Assembly: GCA_023442945.1 (NCBI GenBank)
Contig: JAEZWW010000031.1
Location: 1 to 28,682 of the forward strand
DNA length: 28,682 bases
Reading direction: 5' to 3'
Source: Pseudomonadota bacterium
Lineage (GTDB): Bacteria; Pseudomonadota; Gammaproteobacteria; Burkholderiales; Burkholderiaceae_C
The translations under genes were made by a program, and so were the position numbers. The notes beneath the pieces were generated by a model. The model worked only from the letters and a program-made list of their open reading frames with translations. It was not told the origin of the DNA and did not search any database. Position 1 is the first letter of the stretch; each line of letters opens with the position of its first letter. Below, in pieces: positions 1 to 7,612 of the stretch.

Positions 1-54
1 ATGCCGGCCTGTGGGCGGCGCGCAATGGGCGCGCGCCTGGTGCTGGACCTGTAG
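1..54 (+). CDS. 3' end of an unidentified upstream gene (partial)
   Basis: Frame 1 is open from the window edge to a TAG at 52-54 and encodes 17 residues ending in RLVLDL. A terminal hydrophobic strand of this kind is common in zinc-type or quinone-oxidoreductase-type medium-chain dehydrogenases, but 17 residues cannot identify a family. The stop lies 15 bases before the Rieske oxygenase start, so it is probably the preceding gene of the same operon. Nothing in the fragment suggests the ferredoxin or reductase that the oxygenase would need. Confidence 0.4.
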   Translation: MPACGRRAMGARLVLDL

Positions 55-69
55 CCGCAAGGAGCCAAG

Positions 70-1389
70 ATGAGCCGCTACCGAGGCAACACTGCCGCCA
101 TCCGTGCCCTGGTCAGGTCGGGCGAAATACATAAGGATCTCTACATCGACCAGGAGCTGTTCGAGCTGGAGATGGAGCAACTCTTCGCCAACGCCTGGAT
201 CTATGTTGGCCATGCCAGCCAGATTCCCCAGCCAGGCGACTACTTCACCACCACGGTCGGCACGGAGCCGGTGGTCATGGTCCGTCATTCAGACCAGAGT
301 GTGCGCGTGCTGGTTAATCGCTGTCCCCACAAGGGTGTGAAAGTCGCTGGGGCGACCTGTGGCAATACCGGCAAGTTCTTTCGCTGCCCCTACCACGCCT
401 GGACTTTTAAGACGGATGGGTCGCTGCTGGCTCTGCCGCTGCGCAAGGGCTACGAGAACACGGGCTTTGACGATTGCGAGGCGCGCCAGGGCATGGCGAC
501 GGCGGGGGCGGTGCAGGTTTACCGCGACTTCGTGTTCTGCCGGCTCGCGCCAGAAGGCGTTTCGTTCGAGGACTATTTCGGCGCGTCGCTTTCGACCATC
601 GACAACATGGTGGACCGGTCCCCCGAAGGCCGTTTGGAGGTGGCAGGCGGAGTGCTGCGCTACATGCACCGATGCAACTGGAAGATGCTAGTGGACAACC
701 AGACCGACACCTGTCACCCCATGGTGGCGCACGAATCGTCCGCGGGCACAGCGGTGGCCGTGTGGGAGCGCGAGCCTGAGGGAACGCCCAAACCAATGGC
801 CGTCGAGCAGTTCGCGCCGTTCATGAACCCCTACGAGTTCTTCGAAAAAATGGGCATTCGGGTGTGGGACAACGGGCACGGGCATACCGGCGTTGTCGAC
901 TCCATCCATGCCGCGTATTCCCCGGTACCGGGCTATTGGGAGCAGATGGTCGCTGCCTACGGCGAAGAGCGCGCCGAGGCGATCATGGGCGACGTGCGAC
1001 ACAACACCGTGTACTTCCCGAACATCATGGTGAAGGGGCCGATCCAGACCTTGCGGATCTTCAAGCCGATCGCGTCCGACCGGACGCTGGTGGAATCCTG
1101 GACGTTCCGCCTGGTCGGCGCGCCGGACGAATTGCTGGCGCGCACCTGCATGTACAACCGCCTCATCAATGCGCCCACTTCGGTGGTGGGCCACGACGAC
1201 CTGGAGATGTACGAGCGCGCGCAGCAATCCCTGCAAGCGCGTGGGCGCGACTGGATCAACGTCGCGCGCCTGGCCGAGCCGAACGAGGACGCTACACCGG
1301 AGGCCGTCGTCAACGGCACCAGCGAACGCCAGATGCGCAACCAGTTCCGCGCGTGGGTGCGCTTCATGACGCCGGAGGTGCCGGCATGA
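70..1389 (+). CDS. Rieske non-heme iron ring-hydroxylating oxygenase, alpha (catalytic) subunit
   Basis: This 439-residue protein has the two hallmarks of a ring-hydroxylating oxygenase large subunit. The N-terminal Rieske [2Fe-2S] domain has ligands Cys85-x-His87 and Cys106-x2-His109. The C-terminal catalytic domain has the mononuclear iron motif D213-x2-H216-x4-H221, preceded by N203 and N210. The start is supported by AAGGAG at 59-64, five bases before the ATG. The beta-subunit gene overlaps its stop (ATGA), so the two are translationally coupled. Such enzymes need an electron-transfer reductase, which is not in this window. From context I infer that the substrate is an aromatic or indolic acid, possibly indole-3-acetate (Rieske oxygenases occur in auxin-degradation loci of related bacteria). 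The enzyme class is secure; the substrate is not. Confidence 0.93.
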   Translation: MSRYRGNTAAIRALVRSGEIHKDLYIDQELFELEMEQLFANAWIYVGHASQIPQPGDYFTTTVGTEPVVMVRHSDQSVRVLVNRCPHKGVKVAGATCGNTGKFFRCPYHAWTFKTDGSLLALPLRKGYENTGFDDCEARQGMATAGAVQVYRDFVFCRLAPEGVSFEDYFGASLSTIDNMVDRSPEGRLEVAGGVLRYMHRCNWKMLVDNQTDTCHPMVAHESSAGTAVAVWEREPEGTPKPMAVEQFAPFMNPYEFFEKMGIRVWDNGHGHTGVVDSIHAAYSPVPGYWEQMVAAYGEERAEAIMGDVRHNTVYFPNIMVKGPIQTLRIFKPIASDRTLVESWTFRLVGAPDELLARTCMYNRLINAPTSVVGHDDLEMYERAQQSLQARGRDWINVARLAEPNEDATPEAVVNGTSERQMRNQFRAWVRFMTPEVPA

Positions 1390-1889
1390 GCTCCGTACAG
1401 GACATCGCGCACGGCGTGACCGAGCAGACCCTGGTCAAGTTTGTCTACCAGGAAGCTCGCCTGTTGGACGAGGGGCGCTTTGACGACTGGCTGAACCTGT
1501 TTGCCGAAGACGGTGTGTACTGGATGCCGCTGGAGCGCGGCCAGACCGACGCGCGCCTGCACACCTCGTTGATGCACGAAGACAAGCTGCTGCTGCGCAT
1601 CCGGGTGGAGCGCCTGTCGGGCGTGCGCACGTATTCGCAGCAGCCACCGAGCCGCTGTCACCACCTGCTGCAACAACCGGAGGTGGAGGCGCTTTCCCCC
1701 GACGACGGACGCTACCGGGTCCGGACAGCCTTTCACTATGTTGAGACGCGGGGCGATGACCAGATCCTGCTGGCGGGCTGGGCGACGCATGAGTTGGTGG
1801 ACTCGGCAGGTGGCCTGCGCATCGCGCTCAAGCGCGTTGATCTGGTGAACAGCGATGCGGCGTTCGGGAACATCTGCCTGTTCCCATAG
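1386..1889 (+). CDS. Ring-hydroxylating oxygenase, beta (small) subunit
   Basis: This 167-residue protein has the usual length and pattern of the SnoaL/NTF2-like beta subunit of Rieske oxygenases. The early segment FDDWLNLFAEDGVYWMPL is the typical signature, and a C-terminal sheet with KRVDLVNSD follows. It is a structural partner that forms the alpha3beta3 hexamer and carries no metal. Its ATG overlaps the alpha-subunit stop by four bases. Small-subunit families are too divergent to give the substrate. Confidence 0.92.
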   Translation: MSSVQDIAHGVTEQTLVKFVYQEARLLDEGRFDDWLNLFAEDGVYWMPLERGQTDARLHTSLMHEDKLLLRIRVERLSGVRTYSQQPPSRCHHLLQQPEVEALSPDDGRYRVRTAFHYVETRGDDQILLAGWATHELVDSAGGLRIALKRVDLVNSDAAFGNICLFP

Positions 1890-1892
1890 TCC

Positions 1893-3512
1893 ATGGCCTT
1901 TTCAACTACCTTGAACACCGCGCCCATGGACGATCTCAGCAGCCTGTTCGCGTCAGCACAACGCACGCTTCCGGCTATGTTGCAAGTCCAGGCGGAACGC
2001 CATGGGGATCGGCTGTTGGTGGCACTGGGTGATACGCGTTGGAGTTACCGCGATGCGTTGCGTGTGGCCGCCACGTTTGGAGAAAAGCTGCGCGCAGCGG
2101 GCATCACCGCCGGTGACCGGGTCGCGTTGATCTGCTCCAACCGTGCCGAGTTTGTGCAAACCTTGCTGGGTTGCGCGTGGATTGGCGCGGTGACTGTGCC
2201 GATCAACGTCGCGGCGCGCGGTGTGCAGCTTCGGCATGTGCTGGCGAACTCCAGCGCTCGTCTGTTGGTGACGGAGTCCGAGGGCTGGGCCGCGGTGACG
2301 CAGCTCGAGGGCAATCCTCTCCCGCTGGAGCGCGTTTGGCTGGTTGGCGATGCGTCTGGTGCGAATGGCCAGGCGCAGCCTTTCCCTAGCGCGGATGGCC
2401 CAGCTGGCGAGCCGGCCGAAGTGCGGCCGGGCGACACGCTGGCCATCTTGTACACGTCGGGCACGACGGGCTTGTCCAAGGGCGTGTGCTGTCCCCATGC
2501 CCAGTACTTTTGGTGGGGCGTGCACAGCGCGCGCTTGCTTGGCCTGGGCGAGAACGAGGTGTTGCACACCACGCTGCCTCTTTTTCACACCAATGCGCTC
2601 AACGCGTTCTTCCAGGCCCTGCTGACCGGCTCGACGTTGGTGGTGGAAAAGCGCTTCTCCGCCTCGGCCTTCTGGGATGCGCTGGTGCAGCACAGCGCGA
2701 CCGTCACCTATGTGTTGGGTGCCATGGTGCCCATCCTGTTGGCCCGACCGGCGGGGCCCAACGATCGCGCGCATGGTGTGCGCATCGCCTTGGCGCCGGG
2801 CGTGCCGGAGCAGTTTCAGGCGGAGTTTGTGCAGCGGTTTGGCTTGCACCTGCTCGAGGGTTACGGTTCGACCGAAACCAACTTTGTGATTGGCGCCACC
2901 CTGGATGAGCAAGTGCTGGGCACCATGGGTCGCGTGCGCGATGGTTTTGAGGCGCGTGTGGTGGACGACCAAGACAACGAAGTGCTAGCAGGAGAGCCGG
3001 GCGAGCTGGTGCTTCGGGCGACCGAGCCGTTCTCGTTCGCGACAGGCTACTTCGGCATGCCCGACAAGACAGTCGAAGCCTGGCGCAACCTGTGGTTCCA
3101 TACGGGAGACCGGGTCAGCTGCGACAGGCAGGGCTACTTCCGCTTCATTGACCGACTGAAAGACGCGATCCGCCGGCGGGGAGAGAACATTTCCTCCTAC
3201 GAGGTGGAGCAGGTCCTGCTGAGCCATCCACAGATCGAGGTGGCCGCGATCTTTCCCGTGCGAAGCGAGTTGGCCGAAGACGAAGTCATGGCCGCGATCG
3301 TTCTGCGCAAAGGCGCGGCCTTGGATGAGATCGAATTGATGCGCTTTTGCGAAACGCGCATGGCCTATTTCGCTGTCCCGCGTTTCGTCGAGTACATGGA
3401 GCGCCTCCCGGCCACCGAGAGCGGCAAGATCCAAAAATTCAAGCTGCGCGAACGCGGCGTGACGGCAGCGACCTGGGACCGCGAAGCGGTGGGCTACAAG
3501 GTGGCGCGATGA
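1893..3512 (+). CDS. AMP-forming acyl-CoA ligase (ANL superfamily, CaiC-like)
   Basis: This 539-residue enzyme should activate a carboxylic acid to its CoA thioester through an acyl-adenylate. It carries the P-loop YTSGTTGLSKG at 187-197, the A5 motif GYGSTETN at 323-330, TGD at 404-406, the hinge region DRLKDAIRRRGENIS at about 420-434, and the catalytic lysine near 512 in ESGKIQKFKL. The pattern is closest, by memory, to crotonobetaine/carnitine-CoA ligase-like proteins. The start lies three bases after the beta-subunit stop without a clear ribosome binding site; an in-frame ATG at 1926 is the alternative. Its place after the oxygenase suggests it activates the hydroxylated acid so that a CoA-dependent C-C cleavage can follow. 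Confidence 0.9.
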   Translation: MAFSTTLNTAPMDDLSSLFASAQRTLPAMLQVQAERHGDRLLVALGDTRWSYRDALRVAATFGEKLRAAGITAGDRVALICSNRAEFVQTLLGCAWIGAVTVPINVAARGVQLRHVLANSSARLLVTESEGWAAVTQLEGNPLPLERVWLVGDASGANGQAQPFPSADGPAGEPAEVRPGDTLAILYTSGTTGLSKGVCCPHAQYFWWGVHSARLLGLGENEVLHTTLPLFHTNALNAFFQALLTGSTLVVEKRFSASAFWDALVQHSATVTYVLGAMVPILLARPAGPNDRAHGVRIALAPGVPEQFQAEFVQRFGLHLLEGYGSTETNFVIGATLDEQVLGTMGRVRDGFEARVVDDQDNEVLAGEPGELVLRATEPFSFATGYFGMPDKTVEAWRNLWFHTGDRVSCDRQGYFRFIDRLKDAIRRRGENISSYEVEQVLLSHPQIEVAAIFPVRSELAEDEVMAAIVLRKGAALDEIELMRFCETRMAYFAVPRFVEYMERLPATESGKIQKFKLRERGVTAATWDREAVGYKVAR

Positions 3513-3565
3513 GCCAGCAGCAGCGCCGGCGGTGCGTTTTCCATCGGGTTTGAGGGCGGACGCAC

Positions 3566-4741
3566 ATGGCTGTCGTTCGACGTCAAAGCTACGAGGGGGT
3601 CGCGGTCGCCGTTCCGGTGACGGTGCCCTACCGACGCTACGCCACCGAAGGCGCGCACTGGTTTCTGGGCCAGGCGGTGCGTCGACTGGTGGAGGCCAGC
3701 GGCGTTGATCAGCGGGATATCGACGGGCTCACCGTCAGCAGCTTTTCACTGGGCCCCGACACCGCGGTCGGCGTCACACAGCACCTGGGGCTCAGCCCGC
3801 GCTGGCTGGACCACATTCCTACCGGTGGCGCCTCGGGCGTCATGGCGTTGCGGCGCGCCGCCCGCGCGATCCAGGCCGGCGACGCGAACATCGTGGCCTG
3901 CGTTGCGGCAGACACCAACCACGTCGATTCTTTTCGTCAGACCTTGGGTGGCTTCAGCCACTTTGCCCGGGACGCCACCTATCCGTATGGGGCTGGAGGC
4001 CCCAATTCGGTCTTCGCCATGATCACCGCGCACTACATGCGGACGTACGGTGCGCAGCGCGAGGATTTTGGCCGCATTGCGGTCAGCCAGCGAACGAATG
4101 CCCTGCGCAATCCCAATGCGTTGTTCAAGAAGCCGCTGACGCTGGACGAATACATGGGCGCCAAGGCCGTGTCCGATCCCCTGCACCTGTTCGACTGCGT
4201 GATGCCGTGCGCTGGCGCCGACGCGTTTCTTGTCATGACGGAGGAGCGCGCTCGGGATCTGGGGCTCGCCTTTGCGCGGGTGCGCGGTGCCATCGAGCGC
4301 CACAACGCTTTCGCAGACGACCCGATCATGGTGCGGGGCGGCTGGGCGATGGACCGAGACGATTTGTACGCCATGGCCGATGCCAAGCCGGCGGACATCG
4401 ACTTCATCCAAACCTACGACGACTACCCTGTCGTGGTCATGATGCACTTCGAGGATTTGGGCTTTTGTGAAAAGGGCGAAGGTCCGGCGTTCGTGCGTGA
4501 ACGGTCTTTGACGTGGGATGGAGACTTTCCTAACAACACCAGTGGGGGCCAGCTTTCGGTCGGTCAGGCGGGCGCAGCGGGGGGCTTCATCGGCATGGTG
4601 GAGGCCGTGCGCCAATTGACCGGCGAGGCCGAAGGTCGGCAGGTGCCTAACGCGACCACCGGCATGGTGTGCGGGTTCGGCATGGTGACTTACGACCGTT
4701 GCCTGTGCACCGGGGCGGCGATCCTGGAGGCCGCCCAATGA
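3566..4741 (+). CDS. Thiolase-like protein of the SCP2/Ltp2 type lacking catalytic Cys and His; probable aldolase subunit
   Basis: This 391-residue protein has a thiolase fold. The nucleophile motif that normally reads CASG is TGGASG here, placing Gly88 where Cys belongs. The GHP motif near the C terminus reads SVGQAGAAGG, with Gln334 in place of His. The segment QTYDDYPVVVMMHFEDLGF at 283-301 and the C-terminal MVCGFGMVTYD are typical of SCP2-type thiolase relatives that partner with DUF35 proteins. The best-studied members, Ltp2 with ChsH2-DUF35, are retro-aldolases in steroid side-chain loss. The DUF35 partner is encoded next, overlapping by four bases. I infer a retro-aldol cleavage of a beta-hydroxyacyl-CoA that releases acetyl-CoA. 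Ordinary thiolysis is unlikely with these replacements. Confidence 0.85.
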   Translation: MAVVRRQSYEGVAVAVPVTVPYRRYATEGAHWFLGQAVRRLVEASGVDQRDIDGLTVSSFSLGPDTAVGVTQHLGLSPRWLDHIPTGGASGVMALRRAARAIQAGDANIVACVAADTNHVDSFRQTLGGFSHFARDATYPYGAGGPNSVFAMITAHYMRTYGAQREDFGRIAVSQRTNALRNPNALFKKPLTLDEYMGAKAVSDPLHLFDCVMPCAGADAFLVMTEERARDLGLAFARVRGAIERHNAFADDPIMVRGGWAMDRDDLYAMADAKPADIDFIQTYDDYPVVVMMHFEDLGFCEKGEGPAFVRERSLTWDGDFPNNTSGGQLSVGQAGAAGGFIGMVEAVRQLTGEAEGRQVPNATTGMVCGFGMVTYDRCLCTGAAILEAAQ

Positions 4742-5991
4742 CCATGCCGCCGATGCGTCCGACGCGCAAGAACCCGGTGCTGCGTACCCCGCAGATCAAT
4801 CTGCCGCCGGGCTCGCGCGGGCGCGTGGCGCTGGGCTTGACGGCGGCGGCAGCAGAGGGGCGCTTTGTGCTGCAGTCTTGTGAAGACTGCGGTGCCGTTC
4901 AGTACCCGCCGCGCGAGGCTTGTTACCGCTGTTTGTCGCCTCGTCTGGCTTGGCGCGACCAGTCTGGTCAAGGCCAATTGCTGGCGACGACCACGCTCCA
5001 CCACAGCAACGATTTGTACTTCCGCGAACGTTTGCCCTGGCGCCTGGGCATGGTGCAGCTTGCCGCTGGTCCCAGCCTGATGGTGCACCTGCATGGTGCG
5101 GTGGGCGAGGCGCCCAGTGCGGTTCGCGTCGGCGCGCGGCTCGATCGATCCGGGCAGGCCGTTTTGATCGCATTTCCTGAAAACAATGAGGCACACATGG
5201 CTGACGACCGCATGCTGCGTGAGATGACGTCCGATCCGCGCCACCGCAAGGTGTTGGTGACCGACGGAAAAACCCCAATGGGGCAAGCACTGGTGCGCGC
5301 GCTGGTTCAGGCGGGTGCTGACCTGGTTTGGGTAGGCGAGGCGGAGCCCTGGAAGAAGATGCCGGGCAGCGACGCATTGACGGCGCTGCCTCAAGTCAGC
5401 TGGGTGCCGCTCGATGTGACCGATGGACGGTCGGTGGTGGAGCTTGCGGGCGCCATCGGTGGCAAGGTGGATATCGTCATCAACAACGCGGAAGTGCATC
5501 GCAGCTTTGGCATCTCCGCTCGGCGAGGCACAGACGTCGCCCGAGCCGAAATGGAGGTCAACTACCTTGGCTTGCTCCGGCTGGCGCAGGAATTTGGCCC
5601 GGCGCTCAAAGGGCGGTCTGCCGATGGCGCCGCGCATGCCACGGCGTGGGTCAACTTGCTGTCGATCTACGCCTTGTCGAACTTTCCGGCCCATGGGACG
5701 TACTCGGCGTCCAAGGCGGCCGCCTATTCTTTGGCCCAATGCTTGCGCGCTGAAATGCGACCGGCGGGCATCCGCGTGGTCAATGTCTTCCCGGGGCCGG
5801 TGGACGATGAGTGGAACCAGCAAATGCCGCCACCCAAGCTGGCCCCCGAGGCCGTCGCGAAGGCGATCGTTTCCGCTTTGCGCGATGGCATTGAGGACGT
5901 TTACCCGGGCGATGTGGCGCAGGAGTGGCTGGAGCGCTGGCGCAGCAACCCCAAGGTGCTTGAGCGCGAGTTGGCGCTGAACGGAGGCTGA
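4738..5991 (+). CDS. DUF35 OB-fold/zinc-ribbon protein fused to a short-chain dehydrogenase
   Basis: This 417-residue protein joins two normally separate families. Residues about 35-145 form a DUF35 module: a rubredoxin-like zinc ribbon with Cys48, Cys51, Cys62 and Cys65, then an OB fold, the usual acyl-CoA-binding partner of SCP2-type thiolase-like proteins. Residues about 170-400 form an SDR: a degenerate nucleotide loop VTDGKTPMG (174-182), INNAEVH (248-254), Ser309, Tyr322 and Lys326 of YSASK. The frame is open across the junction. An internal ATG at residue 154 follows GAGG at five bases, so a free SDR could also be made. The start chosen overlaps the thiolase-like stop (ATGA). I infer a complex with the upstream protein in which the SDR handles the cleavage substrate or carbonyl product. 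Confidence 0.85.
   Translation: MTMPPMRPTRKNPVLRTPQINLPPGSRGRVALGLTAAAAEGRFVLQSCEDCGAVQYPPREACYRCLSPRLAWRDQSGQGQLLATTTLHHSNDLYFRERLPWRLGMVQLAAGPSLMVHLHGAVGEAPSAVRVGARLDRSGQAVLIAFPENNEAHMADDRMLREMTSDPRHRKVLVTDGKTPMGQALVRALVQAGADLVWVGEAEPWKKMPGSDALTALPQVSWVPLDVTDGRSVVELAGAIGGKVDIVINNAEVHRSFGISARRGTDVARAEMEVNYLGLLRLAQEFGPALKGRSADGAAHATAWVNLLSIYALSNFPAHGTYSASKAAAYSLAQCLRAEMRPAGIRVVNVFPGPVDDEWNQQMPPPKLAPEAVAKAIVSALRDGIEDVYPGDVAQEWLERWRSNPKVLERELALNGG
5188..5199 (+). promoter_or_regulatory. Possible internal translation start between DUF35 and SDR domains
   Basis: GAGG at 5188-5191 is followed after five bases by an in-frame ATG at 5197, which is Met154 of the fusion, just after the OB-fold ends and before the SDR begins. 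If used, the gene would yield both the fusion and a free SDR of about 264 residues. The site may also be a relic of two formerly separate genes. The sequence cannot decide. Confidence 0.35.
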
Positions 5992-5994
5992 CCC

Positions 5995-6795
5995 ATGGAT
6001 ACGGCTCAAGCTTCGCCCCTTACCGCGCTGGTCAACGCGCTGGCCGCGGGTCAGCTGCGGGTGATCGACCTGACGCAGGCGCTCACACCCGAATTTCCGC
6101 AGATCGCGCTGCCTCCCGAGATGGGCCAGTGCTGGCCCTTTCGGATTGAAGAAGTCTCACGCTACGACGAGCGCGGGCCGGGTTGGTATTGGAACAATTT
6201 CTCGTGCGGTGAGCACACGGGCACCCATTTTGATGCGCCGATCCACTGGATCTCTGGGCGCGATTTGCCCAACAACGCCGTGGACACGATTCCACCGGAG
6301 CACTTTGTGGCGCCCGCCTGCGTGATCGATTGCACGCGGCAGGTCGAGGCCGACCCGGACTACCTGCTCACGGTTCAGGACATCCTCGATTTCGAGAGCA
6401 GGCATGGCCGCATCCCGGCCGGCGCGTGGGTGTTGATGCGCACCGACTGGTCCCAGCGCAGCGACCCGGTGGCGTATCAGAATTTCGACGAAACGGGACA
6501 ACATACGCCTGGCCCAAGCACGGAAGCCGTGCGCTTTCTGGTGGAGGAGCGGAACGTGCTGGGCTTTGGATCGGAGGCGATCGGCACCGATGCGGGGCAG
6601 GGGTTCCACCTCAAGCCGCCCTACCCCTGTCACTACTACATGCACGGTGCTGGCAAATACGGGCTGCAGTGCCTGACCAATTTGCACCTGCTGCCCCCCG
6701 CGGGGGCCGTCCTCATTTGTCCACCGCTCAAGATCCGCCATGGCAGCGGCAGTCCACTGCGGGTGCTCGCGCTCGTCATGTCTGCTGCTACTTGA
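5995..6795 (+). CDS. Metal-dependent cyclase-family hydrolase (isatin hydrolase/kynurenine formamidase type)
   Basis: This 266-residue protein belongs to the cyclase family (PF04199). It carries the signature HTGTHFDAPIH at 74-84, in which His74, His78 and Asp80 are the expected divalent metal ligands and His84 the catalytic histidine. The family opens amide bonds such as those of isatin and N-formylkynurenine. The motif position nearly matches that which I recall for bacterial isatin hydrolase (His73 onward). A good GGAGG lies before the ATG, four bases after the previous stop. Following an oxygenase, a ligase and a putative aldolase, isatin hydrolysis to isatinate fits the inferred auxin route. 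Kynurenine formamidase is the main alternative, but no other kynurenine-pathway gene is nearby. Confidence 0.85.
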   Translation: MDTAQASPLTALVNALAAGQLRVIDLTQALTPEFPQIALPPEMGQCWPFRIEEVSRYDERGPGWYWNNFSCGEHTGTHFDAPIHWISGRDLPNNAVDTIPPEHFVAPACVIDCTRQVEADPDYLLTVQDILDFESRHGRIPAGAWVLMRTDWSQRSDPVAYQNFDETGQHTPGPSTEAVRFLVEERNVLGFGSEAIGTDAGQGFHLKPPYPCHYYMHGAGKYGLQCLTNLHLLPPAGAVLICPPLKIRHGSGSPLRVLALVMSAAT

Positions 6796-6830
6796 GCGCC
6801 ATTGCGACGCCAACTTTCGGAAAGCTCCTC

Positions 6831-7562
6831 ATGGACAAGACGCCCCCCGTCGCCGTGGTCACCGGTGGCAGCGCCGGCATCGGAAAGGTGATTTGTGAAC
6901 ACCTGCTGCGCGACGGCTACGAGGTTATCTCTCTGGCGCGCCGTGCGGGGGATTTCACGCACCCGCGCTTGCGCCAGGTTCAGGTTGACTTGAGTGACCG
7001 CGAAGCCACCGCCGCTGTCGCCAGCGAGCTGCTCCAACGGGGCAACGTCACCACGCTGGTGCATAACGCTGGCGTGATTCGCGCTGCGTTGCTCCCGGAA
7101 GTAAAGCTGGACGATGTGGATGCCTTGGTCAACCTGCACCTGACCTGTGCCATTCAGCTGGTGCAAGCAGCGCTTCCTGCAATGCGCGCGCGCCAATTCG
7201 GTCGGATCGTCCTGTTGTCGTCGCGCGCGGCACAGGGTCTGGCGACGCGCACGGCCTATTCGGCGACCAAGTCCGGGATGTTGGGCATGGCGCGAACCTG
7301 GGCGCTGGAACTCGCGCCGGACGGCATCACCGTCAACGTCGTCGCACCCGGTCCGATCCGCACCGACATGTTCTATGACGTCGTCGAAGCCGGCAGCGAA
7401 CGCGAGCGCGCACTGGCGGCAGCGTTGCCTGTCAAGCGGCTGGGCGAATCGGCCGACGTGGCGCGAGCGGTGGACTTCTTCGTCCACCCCGACAACGGCT
7501 TCGTCACCGGGCAAACCCTGTTTGTCTGCGGCGGTTCAAGCGTAGGCTCGCTCACCATCTGA
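6831..7562 (+). CDS. Short-chain dehydrogenase/reductase (FabG-like)
   Basis: This 243-residue protein is a classical SDR. It has the NAD(P) loop TGGSAGIG at 11-18, HNAG at 78-81, Ser130/Ser131, and Tyr143 and Lys147 in YSATK, then VVAPGPIRTDMF. The ATG at 6831 is chosen because the family begins a few residues before the glycine loop; the open frame further upstream overlaps the cyclase gene. It is 35 bases after the cyclase stop. It may act on a hydroxyl/ketone intermediate of the pathway, for example dioxindole/isatin interconversion, but this is inferred. Unlike the SDR fused to DUF35, its nucleotide loop is canonical. Confidence 0.9.
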   Translation: MDKTPPVAVVTGGSAGIGKVICEHLLRDGYEVISLARRAGDFTHPRLRQVQVDLSDREATAAVASELLQRGNVTTLVHNAGVIRAALLPEVKLDDVDALVNLHLTCAIQLVQAALPAMRARQFGRIVLLSSRAAQGLATRTAYSATKSGMLGMARTWALELAPDGITVNVVAPGPIRTDMFYDVVEAGSERERALAAALPVKRLGESADVARAVDFFVHPDNGFVTGQTLFVCGGSSVGSLTI

Positions 7563-7612
7563 TCTGGCTCGCTGTTTTTCAACCCTTAACTGACCCACCC
7601 AAGGAGCTCCCC

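Noticed and set aside
3566..4741. Ordinary acetyl-CoA acetyltransferase
   Set aside because: The catalytic Cys and His positions are Gly88 and Gln334, so thiolase chemistry is not expected despite the fold.
5995..6795. Evidence for a complete kynurenine pathway
   Set aside because: Only the cyclase-family hydrolase could belong to it. No tryptophan dioxygenase, kynureninase or kynurenine monooxygenase is present.
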